From the NCBI GenBank assembly GCA_015657435.1, contig JADLKH010000003.1:568323-573340 (forward strand): a DNA stretch of 5,018 nt. The letters are read 5' to 3'. The DNA comes from Synergistales bacterium. GTDB lineage: Bacteria > Synergistota > Synergistia > Synergistales > 79-D21. Shown here piece by piece: positions 1-5,018 of this stretch. Position 1 is the first letter of the stretch; every line of letters starts with the position of its first letter. The position numbers were made by a program, and so were the translations under genes. The notes below the pieces were generated by a model. That model had not been told where the DNA came from and ran no database searches. It saw nothing but the letters and a program-made list of their open reading frames with translations.

Positions 1-282
1 TCGACGACGCGGTTGCGGATCGAGCGGGGACGGGCGGATGGCCTCGAAGTCGGGGCGCTGTTGGGAATTCTCTGCCGCACCCTGGGCGTGGACCGGCGGG
101 AAATCGGCAACATCCGGCTCCGGGACCGCTTCGCGGAAGTCGAGCTCGGGGCGAGGGCCGCTCGTCAGCTGGAGCGCCACCGGAAAGAGCTTGAGAAGGA
201 AGGATACCTTTCACCCGAGGGAAGTTCCCCCGCGAGGAAGGCAAGGCAATCGGGCGAGAGGGAGCGATCCCCGCGCAGGTAG
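1..282 (+). CDS. DEAD-box RNA helicase, C-terminal DbpA-type RNA-binding domain (5' end outside window)
   Basis: Only the last 93 codons are present; the frame is open from base 1 and ends at TAG 280-282. The segment TRLRIERGRADGLEVG, followed by GALLGILCRTLGV, then REIGNIRLRDRFAEVEL, matches the DbpA RNA-binding (RRM-like) domain found at the C-terminus of DEAD-box helicases: a basic first strand, the DGL..G..LG helix, IG.I.(I/L)(R/D)RF and a V(E/A)V strand. After it comes a charged, basic tail rich in Arg, Lys and Glu that looks disordered. In this family the domain directs the ATP-dependent helicase core to structured RNA, often rRNA or mRNA, in the cytoplasm. The helicase core lies upstream and cannot be seen. 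The gene is separated from the metabolic operon by a terminator-like hairpin and looks functionally unrelated to it. The domain call is firm; the exact helicase (DbpA, DeaD/CsdA or other) cannot be decided. Confidence 0.85.
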   Translation, partial: STTRLRIERGRADGLEVGALLGILCRTLGVDRREIGNIRLRDRFAEVELGARAARQLERHRKELEKEGYLSPEGSSPARKARQSGERERSPRR

Positions 283-291
283 GATTTCGGA

Positions 292-321
292 GGCAGGAGG
301 GGGGGAGACCCCCCTCCTGCC
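292..321 (+). terminator. Terminator-like hairpin after the helicase gene
   Basis: GGCAGGAGGGGGG (292-304) and CCCCCCTCCTGCC (309-321) form a perfect 13-bp stem closed by a GAGA (GNRA) tetraloop at 305-308. It begins 9 bases after the helicase stop codon. The tail after the stem is only GTTTGG, so the U-tract expected of a strong rho-independent terminator is short. The position and stability still make termination of the helicase transcript, or protection of its 3' end, the most likely role. Confidence 0.75.
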
Positions 322-401
322 GTTTGGATACAAAATACGATCTCCCCGAAAGAGAAGCGCAAGACGGAAAAGACGGGGGACAAGTTGGATAAAACCGCAT
401 C

Positions 402-432
402 GTGACAAGGCTTCCCTGTATTTGTATATAAT
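402..432 (+). promoter_or_regulatory. Putative sigma70 promoter of the methylmalonyl-CoA operon
   Basis: GTGACA at 402-407 matches the -35 consensus at five of six positions. Downstream are overlapping -10 candidates: TATATA at 425-430 (17-base spacer) and a perfect TATAAT at 427-432 (19-base spacer). The AT-rich box stands out sharply from the GC-rich surroundings, and transcription would start near 437-440. A weaker second candidate is TTGCAT (457-462) with GATAAT (480-485) at 17 bases. The promoter would leave a leader of about 130 bases before the mutase start. This is a prediction from consensus only. Confidence 0.55.
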
Positions 433-444
433 TTTTGTACAAAT
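420..444. promoter_or_regulatory. Possible operator: inverted repeat over the -10 box
   Basis: ATTTGTA (420-426) and TACAAAT (438-444) form a 7-bp inverted repeat with an 11-base centre. Within its right half, TTTGTACAAA (434-443) is itself a perfect 10-bp palindrome. The structure covers the -10 region and the predicted start of transcription, where a repressor would be expected to act. The dyad shape suits a dimeric TetR- or GntR-type regulator of fatty-acid or propionate metabolism, but no regulator gene is in the window and the pairing is inferred. Confidence 0.35.
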
Positions 445-550
445 CCGCATAAATGGTTGCATCGCGGTTCAGTTTGTTCGATAATCGGGAGGTTTATGCG
501 CTCCGTCCTTTTTTGTGAAAAAAACAATCATTGGTATCGGCAATTTCTCA

Positions 551-570
551 GGGAGGGGACAGTGCCCATG
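551..570 (+). promoter_or_regulatory. Ribosome binding site that decides the mutase start
   Basis: GGGAGGGGA at 551-559 lies eight bases before ATG 568, near-ideal spacing. A rival in-frame ATG at 496 also has a GGGAGG (487-492) but only three bases away, and would add 24 residues with no resemblance to the mutase family. The frame also stays open back to a TTG at 457 with no proper site. The 568 start is therefore preferred. Confidence 0.7.
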
Positions 571-2247
571 TCGGAGAGCAAGTCGGCGGAGGTTTCGGAA
601 TTGAGGACCGCGTACGAGAAGACGGTGGAGAAGTTCCTGCAGAAGGCCCCGGAGAGGAAGAAGGCGTTCCGGACGGGCGGCGGCCTGCCGTTGAAGCGGG
701 TGTACACGCCGGAGGACCTGGAGGGACTGGACTACGGCAAGGACCTGGGATACCCGGGTCTGTACCCGTACACGCGGGGAGTGCAGCCGACCATGTACCG
801 CGGTCGGTTCTGGACGATGAGGCAGTACGCGGGATTCGCCACGGCGGAGGAGTCGAACGCGCGTTACCGCTACCTGCTGTCGCAGGGGACGACGGGTCTG
901 TCGGTGGCGTTCGATCTGCCGACGCAGATCGGCTACGACTCGGACCACGCGATGGCGCAGGGAGAAGTGGGCAAGGTGGGAGTGGCGATCGACAGCCTGG
1001 CGGACATGGAGACGCTGTTCGCGGGGATCCCGCTGGAGAAGGTGTCGACGTCGATGACGATCAACGCGCCGGCGAGCGTGCTGCTGGGGCTGTACATCGC
1101 GGTGGGCGAGAAGCAGGGCGTGTCGATGGAGAAGCTGTCGGGGACGATCCAGAACGACATACTGAAGGAATACATCGCGCGGGGGACGTACATCTTCCCG
1201 CCGAAGCCGTCGATGCGTCTGATCACGGACATCTTCGAGTTCTGCAGTTCTCACGTGCCGCAGTGGAACACGATCTCGATCTCGGGTTATCACATCCGGG
1301 AGGCGGGGAGCACGGCGGTGCAGGAAGTGGCGTTCACGCTGGCGGACGGAATCGCGTACGTGGAGGCGGCGGTGAGGAAGGGTCAGGACCCGAACGTGTT
1401 CGGGAAGCGTCTGAGCTTTTTCTTCAACGCGCACAACGACTTTTTGGAGGAAGTGTCGAAGTTCCGGGCGGCGCGTCGGCTGTGGGCGAAGATCATGAAG
1501 GAGCGCTTCGGGGTGACGGACAAGGGTGCGCAGATGCTCCGTTTCCACACGCAGACGGCGGGAAGCACGCTGACGGCGCAGCAGCCTGAGAACAACATCG
1601 TGCGTGTGGCGGTGCAGACGATGGCGGCGGTGCTGGGAGGGACGCAGAGCCTTCACACGAACAGCTACGACGAAGCGCTGGCGCTGCCGACGGAGAAGAG
1701 CGTGGGGATCGCGCTGAAGACGCAGCAGATCGTGGCGTACGAATCGGGAGTGACGGAGACGGTGGACCCGCTGGCGGGCAGTTACGTGGTGGAGTCCCTG
1801 ACGAACGAGATCGCCAGGCAGGCGTCGGAGTACATCGAGAAGATCGACGGGATGGGCGGGATGCTTTCGGCGATCGAGAAGGGGTACGTGCAGCAGCAGA
1901 TCCAGGATGCGGCGTACACGACGCAGAAGGCGATCGAGTCGAACGAGCAGATCGTGGTGGGCGTGAACAAGTTCCAGGTGGACGAGGGACACGGCGACCG
2001 TGCGCTGCTGCGTGTGGATTCCTCGGTGGGGATGAACCAGGTGAGGAAGCTGCAGGCGATGAAGTCCGGCCGCGACAACCTGAAGGTGCAGTCGTGCCTG
2101 GAGGAGATCCGCAGTGCGTCGAGGGACGAGGGGACGAACCTGATGCCCTTGATCGTGGACGCAGTGAAGGCGTACGTGACGGAAGGCGAGATCTGCGGCG
2201 TGCTCCGCGAGGAGTTCGGCGAATACCGGGAAAACATCGTCCTCTAG
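568..2247 (+). CDS. mcmA1: Methylmalonyl-CoA mutase, large (catalytic, substrate-binding) subunit
   Basis: This 559-residue protein is the TIM-barrel half of adenosylcobalamin-dependent methylmalonyl-CoA mutase, which interconverts succinyl-CoA and (R)-methylmalonyl-CoA in the cytoplasm. The length is that of stand-alone large subunits in archaea and many anaerobes, in which the cobalamin domain is a separate protein, here the next gene. Family landmarks seen: GVQPTMYRG (Tyr77), [47 protein letters not shown] (Arg217), [14 protein letters not shown] (His242), then [16 protein letters not shown] and [14 protein letters not shown]. Arg217 corresponds to the arginine that holds the methylmalonyl/succinyl carboxylate (Arg207 of the Propionibacterium enzyme); isobutyryl-CoA mutases carry Gln there, so methylmalonyl-CoA specificity is favoured. 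The protein shows no frameshift or missing block. Codon choice is unusual: 47 of 51 alanines by my count are GCG, far more than in the downstream genes. The stop TAG lies 25 bases before the small-subunit start, consistent with co-translation of a heteromeric enzyme. Confidence 0.97.
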   Translation: MSESKSAEVSELRTAYEKTVEKFLQKAPERKKAFRTGGGLPLKRVYTPEDLEGLDYGKDLGYPGLYPYTRGVQPTMYRGRFWTMRQYAGFATAEESNARYRYLLSQGTTGLSVAFDLPTQIGYDSDHAMAQGEVGKVGVAIDSLADMETLFAGIPLEKVSTSMTINAPASVLLGLYIAVGEKQGVSMEKLSGTIQNDILKEYIARGTYIFPPKPSMRLITDIFEFCSSHVPQWNTISISGYHIREAGSTAVQEVAFTLADGIAYVEAAVRKGQDPNVFGKRLSFFFNAHNDFLEEVSKFRAARRLWAKIMKERFGVTDKGAQMLRFHTQTAGSTLTAQQPENNIVRVAVQTMAAVLGGTQSLHTNSYDEALALPTEKSVGIALKTQQIVAYESGVTETVDPLAGSYVVESLTNEIARQASEYIEKIDGMGGMLSAIEKGYVQQQIQDAAYTTQKAIESNEQIVVGVNKFQVDEGHGDRALLRVDSSVGMNQVRKLQAMKSGRDNLKVQSCLEEIRSASRDEGTNLMPLIVDAVKAYVTEGEICGVLREEFGEYRENIVL

Positions 2248-2272
2248 GGATAAGGGAGGAGACGGGAAGACC

Positions 2273-2691
2273 ATGAGCGAGCGCAAGGTGAGGGTGATCG
2301 TGGCGAAGCCGGGGCTTGACGGACACGACCGGGGAGCGAAGGTCGTGGCGCGTGCGCTGCGCGACGCGGGGATGGAAGTGATCTACACGGGTCTGAGGCA
2401 GACGCCGGAGCAGATCGTGCAGGCGGCGGTGCAGGAGGATGCGGACGCGATCGGGATCAGTATCCTGAGCGGGGCGCACGAGTACTACTTCGGCCGGATC
2501 ATCGAGCTTCTGAAGGAGAGAAAGGCGTCGGACATCCTGGTGTTCGGGGGAGGCGTGATCCCCGAGGACGACGTGCCGAAGCTGCAGGCCATGGGAGCGG
2601 GAGCCATCTTCGGCCCCGGAACCCCACGACCGTCTGCATCGACTGGCTCAATGCCGCCGTCCGGGAGAAGTGGGCCGGGGAGAACGTCTGA
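2273..2691 (+). CDS. mcmA2: Methylmalonyl-CoA mutase, small (cobalamin-binding) subunit; apparent 1-base frameshift near the 3' end
   Basis: This is the B12-binding Rossmann-like domain that supplies adenosylcobalamin to the large subunit. The base-off/His-on signature is complete: D16-x-H18-x-x-G21 (GLDGHDRG, with His18 as the cobalt ligand), S63-I-L65 (GISILSGAH) and the glycine turn G92-G94 (VFGGGVIP). Up to residue 118 (FGPGTP) it reads as a normal subunit. The uninterrupted frame then gives 27 atypical residues, rich in Ser, Arg, Gly and Pro, and ends only at 2710, inside the next gene. The -1 frame from 2626 instead encodes [21 protein letters not shown] with a stop at 2689-2691, the expected C-terminal helix. 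Adding one base in the CCCC run at 2622-2625 would restore a normal protein of about 139 residues. Either a C was lost from a C5 run during sequencing or assembly, or the gene is truly damaged. The start ATG follows GGGAGGA (2254-2260), with a rather long spacing of 12 bases. Confidence 0.93.
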
Positions 2692-2693
2692 AA

Positions 2694-2709
2694 GGGGAGG
2701 AAGCCATTG
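2694..2709 (+). promoter_or_regulatory. Ribosome binding site and TTG start of the epimerase gene
   Basis: GGGGAGG (2694-2700) sits six bases before TTG 2707-2709. No ATG or GTG with a ribosome binding site is available in frame nearby, and the encoded [13 protein letters not shown] is the normal family N-terminus, so the TTG is taken as the real start. It also fits the frame-restored end of the preceding gene, leaving a 15-base gap. Confidence 0.75.
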
Positions 2710-3117
2710 AAGCCGACCGTCGTAGATCATATCGGGATCGCAGTCAAGAACCTGGATGAAGCCGTAAAGTTTTGGGAAGGGGCCATGGGGATCCGTTGCA
2801 CGGGTGTCGAGGAAGTCGTCGAGCAGAAGGTGAAGACGGCTTTCCTGCCGCTGGGTGACACGGAGATCGAGCTCCTTGAGGCGACGGCCGAGGACAGCCC
2901 CGTGGCGAAGTTCATCGAGAAGAAGGGGGAGGGCATCCACCACCTGGCCATCCGGGTGGAGAATATCGAGGAAGCCCTCGAATCCCTGAAGGCGCGGGGG
3001 ATTCGCCTGATCGACCAGGCTCCCCGCTACGGCGCGGGTGGGGCGCGGATCGCGTTCGTCCATCCCGCGGCAACCGGGGGTATCCTGCTCGAGATCAGCG
3101 AGCGTTCGAACCACTAG
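2707..3117 (+). CDS. mce: Methylmalonyl-CoA epimerase (VOC superfamily)
   Basis: This 136-residue protein is of normal length for methylmalonyl-CoA epimerase, a metal-dependent enzyme of the vicinal-oxygen-chelate fold that interconverts (R)- and (S)-methylmalonyl-CoA between the mutase and carboxylase steps. Two beta-alpha-beta modules are visible, roughly residues 4-58 and 76-131. Likely metal ligands are His8 (VDHIGIAV), Glu55 (TEIELLEA), His79 (GIHHLAIRV) and Glu129 (GILLEIS), matching the His/Gln(Glu)/His/Glu set of the Propionibacterium enzyme. The segments [18 protein letters not shown] and [13 protein letters not shown] are typical of the family. Thr44 occupies the place of Glu48, a proposed acid/base residue of the Propionibacterium enzyme, while Glu39 of EQKV is kept; EQKV-type epimerases seem common in anaerobes. 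The start codon is TTG. The gene lies 15 bases after the restored mutase small subunit and 24 bases before the carboxyltransferase. Alanine codons are mixed (about 7 of 16 GCG), unlike the mutase. Confidence 0.95.
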   Translation: MKPTVVDHIGIAVKNLDEAVKFWEGAMGIRCTGVEEVVEQKVKTAFLPLGDTEIELLEATAEDSPVAKFIEKKGEGIHHLAIRVENIEEALESLKARGIRLIDQAPRYGAGGARIAFVHPAATGGILLEISERSNH

Positions 3118-3141
3118 CGAAAGCGCGGGAGGAATGGTGAA

Positions 3142-4701
3142 ATGTCGGACAAGAGCATGGCGGAATACTGCGAGGACCTTCTGAAGCGGAGGGAGAAGGC
3201 GCAGGCGGGAGGCGGCCCGAAGGCCGTGGCGAAGCAGCATGAGAAGGGGAAGCTGACCGCTCGCGAGCGGATCGACCTTCTTCTGGACCCGGGGAGCTTC
3301 GTCGAGATCGACGAGTTCGTTGAGCACCGTTGCGAGAACTTCGGAATGGGTGCCACGAAATTCCTGGGCGACGGGGTCGTGACGGGATACGGAACGGTCG
3401 AAGGCCGGATCGTGTACGTCTACAGCCAGGACTTCACCGTCATCGGCGGAAGCCTTGGAGAGGCCCACGCGAAGAAGATCTGCAAGGTCATGGACCTGGC
3501 GATGCAGAACGGCTACCCCGTGGTGGGACTGAACGACAGCGGCGGCGCGAGGATCCAGGAGGCGGTGGACAGTCTCTCCGGCTACGGCCAGATTTTCTAC
3601 CGCAACACCGTAGCCTCGGGCGTCGTGCCCCAGATCTCGGTCATCGTGGGCCCCTGCGCGGGCGGCGCGGTGTACAGCCCGGCCCTGACGGACTTCGTCC
3701 TGATGGCCCAGGGTTCCGGGGTCATGCACATCACAGGTCCGCAGGTCATCAAGGCGGTGACGGGTGAGGAAGTCACGAGCGAACAGCTTGGCGGCGCCAT
3801 GACGCACAACGCCATTTCCGGCAACGCCCACTTCTTCGCGAAGGACGAGCGGGAATGCTACTCTCAGACGCGGAAGCTCCTCAGCTACATGCCTTCCAAC
3901 AACATGGAAGAGGTTCCGGTGAAGGAAACCGCGGACCCGGTCGAACGGGCCGACGCGGCGCTGCGTGACATCGTCCCGACGAACCCCAACAAGGGATACG
4001 ACGTCCGCAAGGTTCTGGCTCTGGTGGTCGATGACGGGGACTTCTTCGAGGTCCAGCCGCTCTGGGCGAAGAACATCGTGACGGGCTTCGGCCGCGTGGG
4101 CGGCCGGACCATCGGGATCATCGCCAACCAGGCGATGAACATGGCGGGCTGCCTCGACATCGACGCTTCCGACAAGGCGAGTCGCTTCATCCGGATCTGC
4201 AACGCCTACAACATCCCCATCGTGACGTTCGTGGACGTGCCGGGTTACCTGCCCGGGACGGCTCAGGAGTACGGCGGAATCATCCGTCACGGCGCGAAGA
4301 TGCTCTACGCCTACAGCGAGGCGACGGCCCCGAAGATCACCGTGATCCTCCGCAAGGCCTACGGCGGGGCGTACCTCGGAATGTGCAGCAAGGATCTCGG
4401 CGCCGACGTCGTTCTGGCCTGGCCCCAGGCCGAGATCGCGGTCATGGGGGCAGAGGGCGCGGCGAACATCATTTTCCGGAAGGAAATCGAAGGTTCTTCC
4501 GACCCGAACGCGACCCGCAGCCAGAAGATCGAGGAATACCGGGAAGCCTTCGCGAACCCCTTTGTGGCTGCTTCCCGCGGGTTCGTGGATCGCGTGATCC
4601 TGCCCGAAGAGACGCGTCTGTGCATCTGGCAGGCGCTGGTCTCCCTGGACGGCAAGCGGGTGGTCCGTCCGAAGCGGAAGCACGGCATCCTGCCGCACTA
4701 G
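3142..4701 (+). CDS. mmdA: Acyl-CoA carboxyltransferase: methylmalonyl-CoA decarboxylase alpha / propionyl-CoA carboxylase beta type
   Basis: This 519-residue protein is a complete biotin-dependent carboxyltransferase with two crotonase-fold halves, about residues 25-280 and 285-515. It transfers the carboxyl group between (S)-methylmalonyl-CoA and biotin, yielding or consuming propionyl-CoA. Visible landmarks are the N-terminal KLTARERIDLLLDPGSF, the CoA-side NDSGGARIQE (131-140), the first oxyanion-hole glycines in PCAGGAVYSP (Gly174-Gly175), VDVPGYLPGT..EYGGIIRHGAK, the second oxyanion hole KAYGGAYLGM (Gly408-Gly409), WP.AEIAVMGAEGAANI and the C-terminal signature RPKRKHGILPH. Start ATG 3142 follows GGGAGGA at 3128-3133 with good spacing. 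Sequence alone does not separate MmdA, PccB and the transcarboxylase 12S subunit. The OadG-like gene that follows favours a membrane-linked decarboxylase or carboxylase complex, so the symbol is tentative. The biotin carrier must be encoded outside the window. Confidence 0.93.
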   Translation: MSDKSMAEYCEDLLKRREKAQAGGGPKAVAKQHEKGKLTARERIDLLLDPGSFVEIDEFVEHRCENFGMGATKFLGDGVVTGYGTVEGRIVYVYSQDFTVIGGSLGEAHAKKICKVMDLAMQNGYPVVGLNDSGGARIQEAVDSLSGYGQIFYRNTVASGVVPQISVIVGPCAGGAVYSPALTDFVLMAQGSGVMHITGPQVIKAVTGEEVTSEQLGGAMTHNAISGNAHFFAKDERECYSQTRKLLSYMPSNNMEEVPVKETADPVERADAALRDIVPTNPNKGYDVRKVLALVVDDGDFFEVQPLWAKNIVTGFGRVGGRTIGIIANQAMNMAGCLDIDASDKASRFIRICNAYNIPIVTFVDVPGYLPGTAQEYGGIIRHGAKMLYAYSEATAPKITVILRKAYGGAYLGMCSKDLGADVVLAWPQAEIAVMGAEGAANIIFRKEIEGSSDPNATRSQKIEEYREAFANPFVAASRGFVDRVILPEETRLCIWQALVSLDGKRVVRPKRKHGILPH

Positions 4702-4713
4702 GGGGAAACGAAA

Positions 4714-5018
4714 ATGGAAACCTTGTCCAGTCATTTCCAGGGGATCCCCGGCGGGATCGTCATGTCGCTGATCGCCTTTTCGATCGTCTTCATCGCCTTG
4801 TCGGGTTTGTGCCTGATCATTTACGGGGTGAAGTTCGTCGCAGCGGCGGCGGACAAGTCCGCGCGGACCAAGGGCGACACGAAAAGCGCGAAGTCGGATT
4901 CCCCCAAGGGGACGCCGGTGGTGCAGTCGGTGGCTTCTCCCGCGGCCGCGCCTGTCTCCGTTTCGTCCGGTGAGGACGAGAATCTGCTGGCCGTGATCGG
5001 GGCTGTCCTGGCTTCGAC
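4714..5018 (+). CDS. OadG-like gamma subunit of a membrane decarboxylase complex (3' end outside window)
   Basis: An open frame starts at ATG 4714, with GGGGGA (4701-4706) overlapping the preceding stop, and runs off the window after 101 codons. The protein begins with a short N-terminus and one hydrophobic helix at about residues 14-37 (GIVMSLIAFSIVFIALSGL, then CLIIYGVKF). A Lys/Ala/Ser/Pro-rich linker follows (about 43-85), and then the acidic motif EDENLLAVIGAVLAS. This helix-linker-(D/E)E..L.AVI.A.. layout is that of OadG/MmdD-type gamma or delta subunits of sodium-pumping oxaloacetate and methylmalonyl-CoA decarboxylases. Such subunits tie the carboxyltransferase to the membrane beta subunit and help assemble the complex. 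The gene lies 12 bases behind the carboxyltransferase gene, so it is almost certainly cotranscribed. The identification rests on architecture, the final motif and context; sequence conservation in this family is low. Confidence 0.8.
   Translation, partial: METLSSHFQGIPGGIVMSLIAFSIVFIALSGLCLIIYGVKFVAAAADKSARTKGDTKSAKSDSPKGTPVVQSVASPAAAPVSVSSGEDENLLAVIGAVLAS

Noticed and set aside
361..376. AAGACGG repeated with a 9-base period.
   Set aside because: Only two copies of a 7-mer in purine-rich DNA; it is easily due to chance.
38..484. A 148-codon plus-strand open frame crossing the helicase end and the terminator hairpin.
   Set aside because: It runs through the hairpin and promoter, its product looks random, and the overlapping frame encodes a clear DbpA domain.
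509..524. T6-GTG-A7 inverted repeat in the leader, possible attenuator or terminator.
   Set aside because: It has only A-T pairs and a three-base loop, too weak to fold stably, with no following U-tract. It more likely helps keep the leader unstructured.
531..1589. A 352-codon plus-strand open frame overlapping the mutase in another phase.
   Set aside because: It is Gly/Arg/Ala-rich low-complexity translation caused by GC-rich codons, with no independent support.
469..2286. A 605-codon open frame on the minus strand opposite the mutase large subunit.
   Set aside because: Its product is dominated by Arg, His and Leu in low-complexity order with no recognisable domain. Strongly G-ending sense codons remove stop codons on the opposite strand. 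The plus-strand gene is an unmistakable mutase.
2707..2710. Apparent 4-base overlap of mcmA2 with the epimerase start, suggesting translational coupling.
   Set aside because: The overlap exists only in the frameshifted reading of mcmA2. The restored gene ends at 2691 and leaves a normal gap with its own ribosome binding site.
2485..4734. A 749-codon open frame on the minus strand opposite mcmA2, mce and the carboxyltransferase.
   Set aside because: It is a compositional shadow: rich in Arg, His, Asp and Val, with no motifs, and it crosses three conserved plus-strand genes.
1..5018. tRNA, rRNA, CRISPR arrays, insertion sequences or attachment sites.
   Set aside because: No cloverleaf, spaced repeats, transposase or terminal inverted repeats were seen. 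Apart from the single helicase-mutase intergenic region, the window is tightly packed coding sequence.

Overview
The window carries a methylmalonyl-CoA (succinate-propionate) operon on the + strand of a GC-rich bacterium. The gene set is a split mutase, an epimerase and a carboxyltransferase followed by an OadG-type membrane subunit. Together with strong GGGAGG ribosome binding sites and a DbpA-domain helicase upstream, it fits an anaerobic deltaproteobacterium (Desulfobacterota-like, e.g. Geobacter or syntroph relatives). That assignment is inference from gene content and style, not a database match.

Layout: 1-282 is the 3' end of a DEAD-box RNA helicase, closed by a 13-bp perfect GC hairpin with a GAGA loop (292-321). 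325-567 is AT-richer intergenic DNA with a plausible sigma70 promoter (402-432), an overlapping palindrome and repeated CCGCAT boxes. Then come five tightly spaced genes: mutase catalytic subunit (568-2247), mutase cobalamin-binding subunit (2273-2691, with an apparent frameshift near its 3' end), methylmalonyl-CoA epimerase (2707-3117, TTG start), carboxyltransferase (3142-4701) and a single-TM gamma subunit (4714 to the window edge, incomplete). The gaps are 12-25 bases, each essentially filled by a ribosome binding site, with no terminator between genes. This indicates one transcript.

Pathway: the mutase interconverts succinyl-CoA and (R)-methylmalonyl-CoA, the epimerase interconverts the (R) and (S) forms, and the carboxyltransferase moves the carboxyl group between (S)-methylmalonyl-CoA and biotin, giving or consuming propionyl-CoA. 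The OadG-like protein suggests that the carboxyltransferase works in a membrane-associated, possibly sodium-coupled complex. The biotin carrier and the beta subunit or biotin carboxylase are not in the window.

No wholly new system is visible. The points most worth checking are the one-base frameshift in the cobalamin subunit, a sharp change in synonymous codon choice just upstream of it, and the operator-like structure at the promoter.
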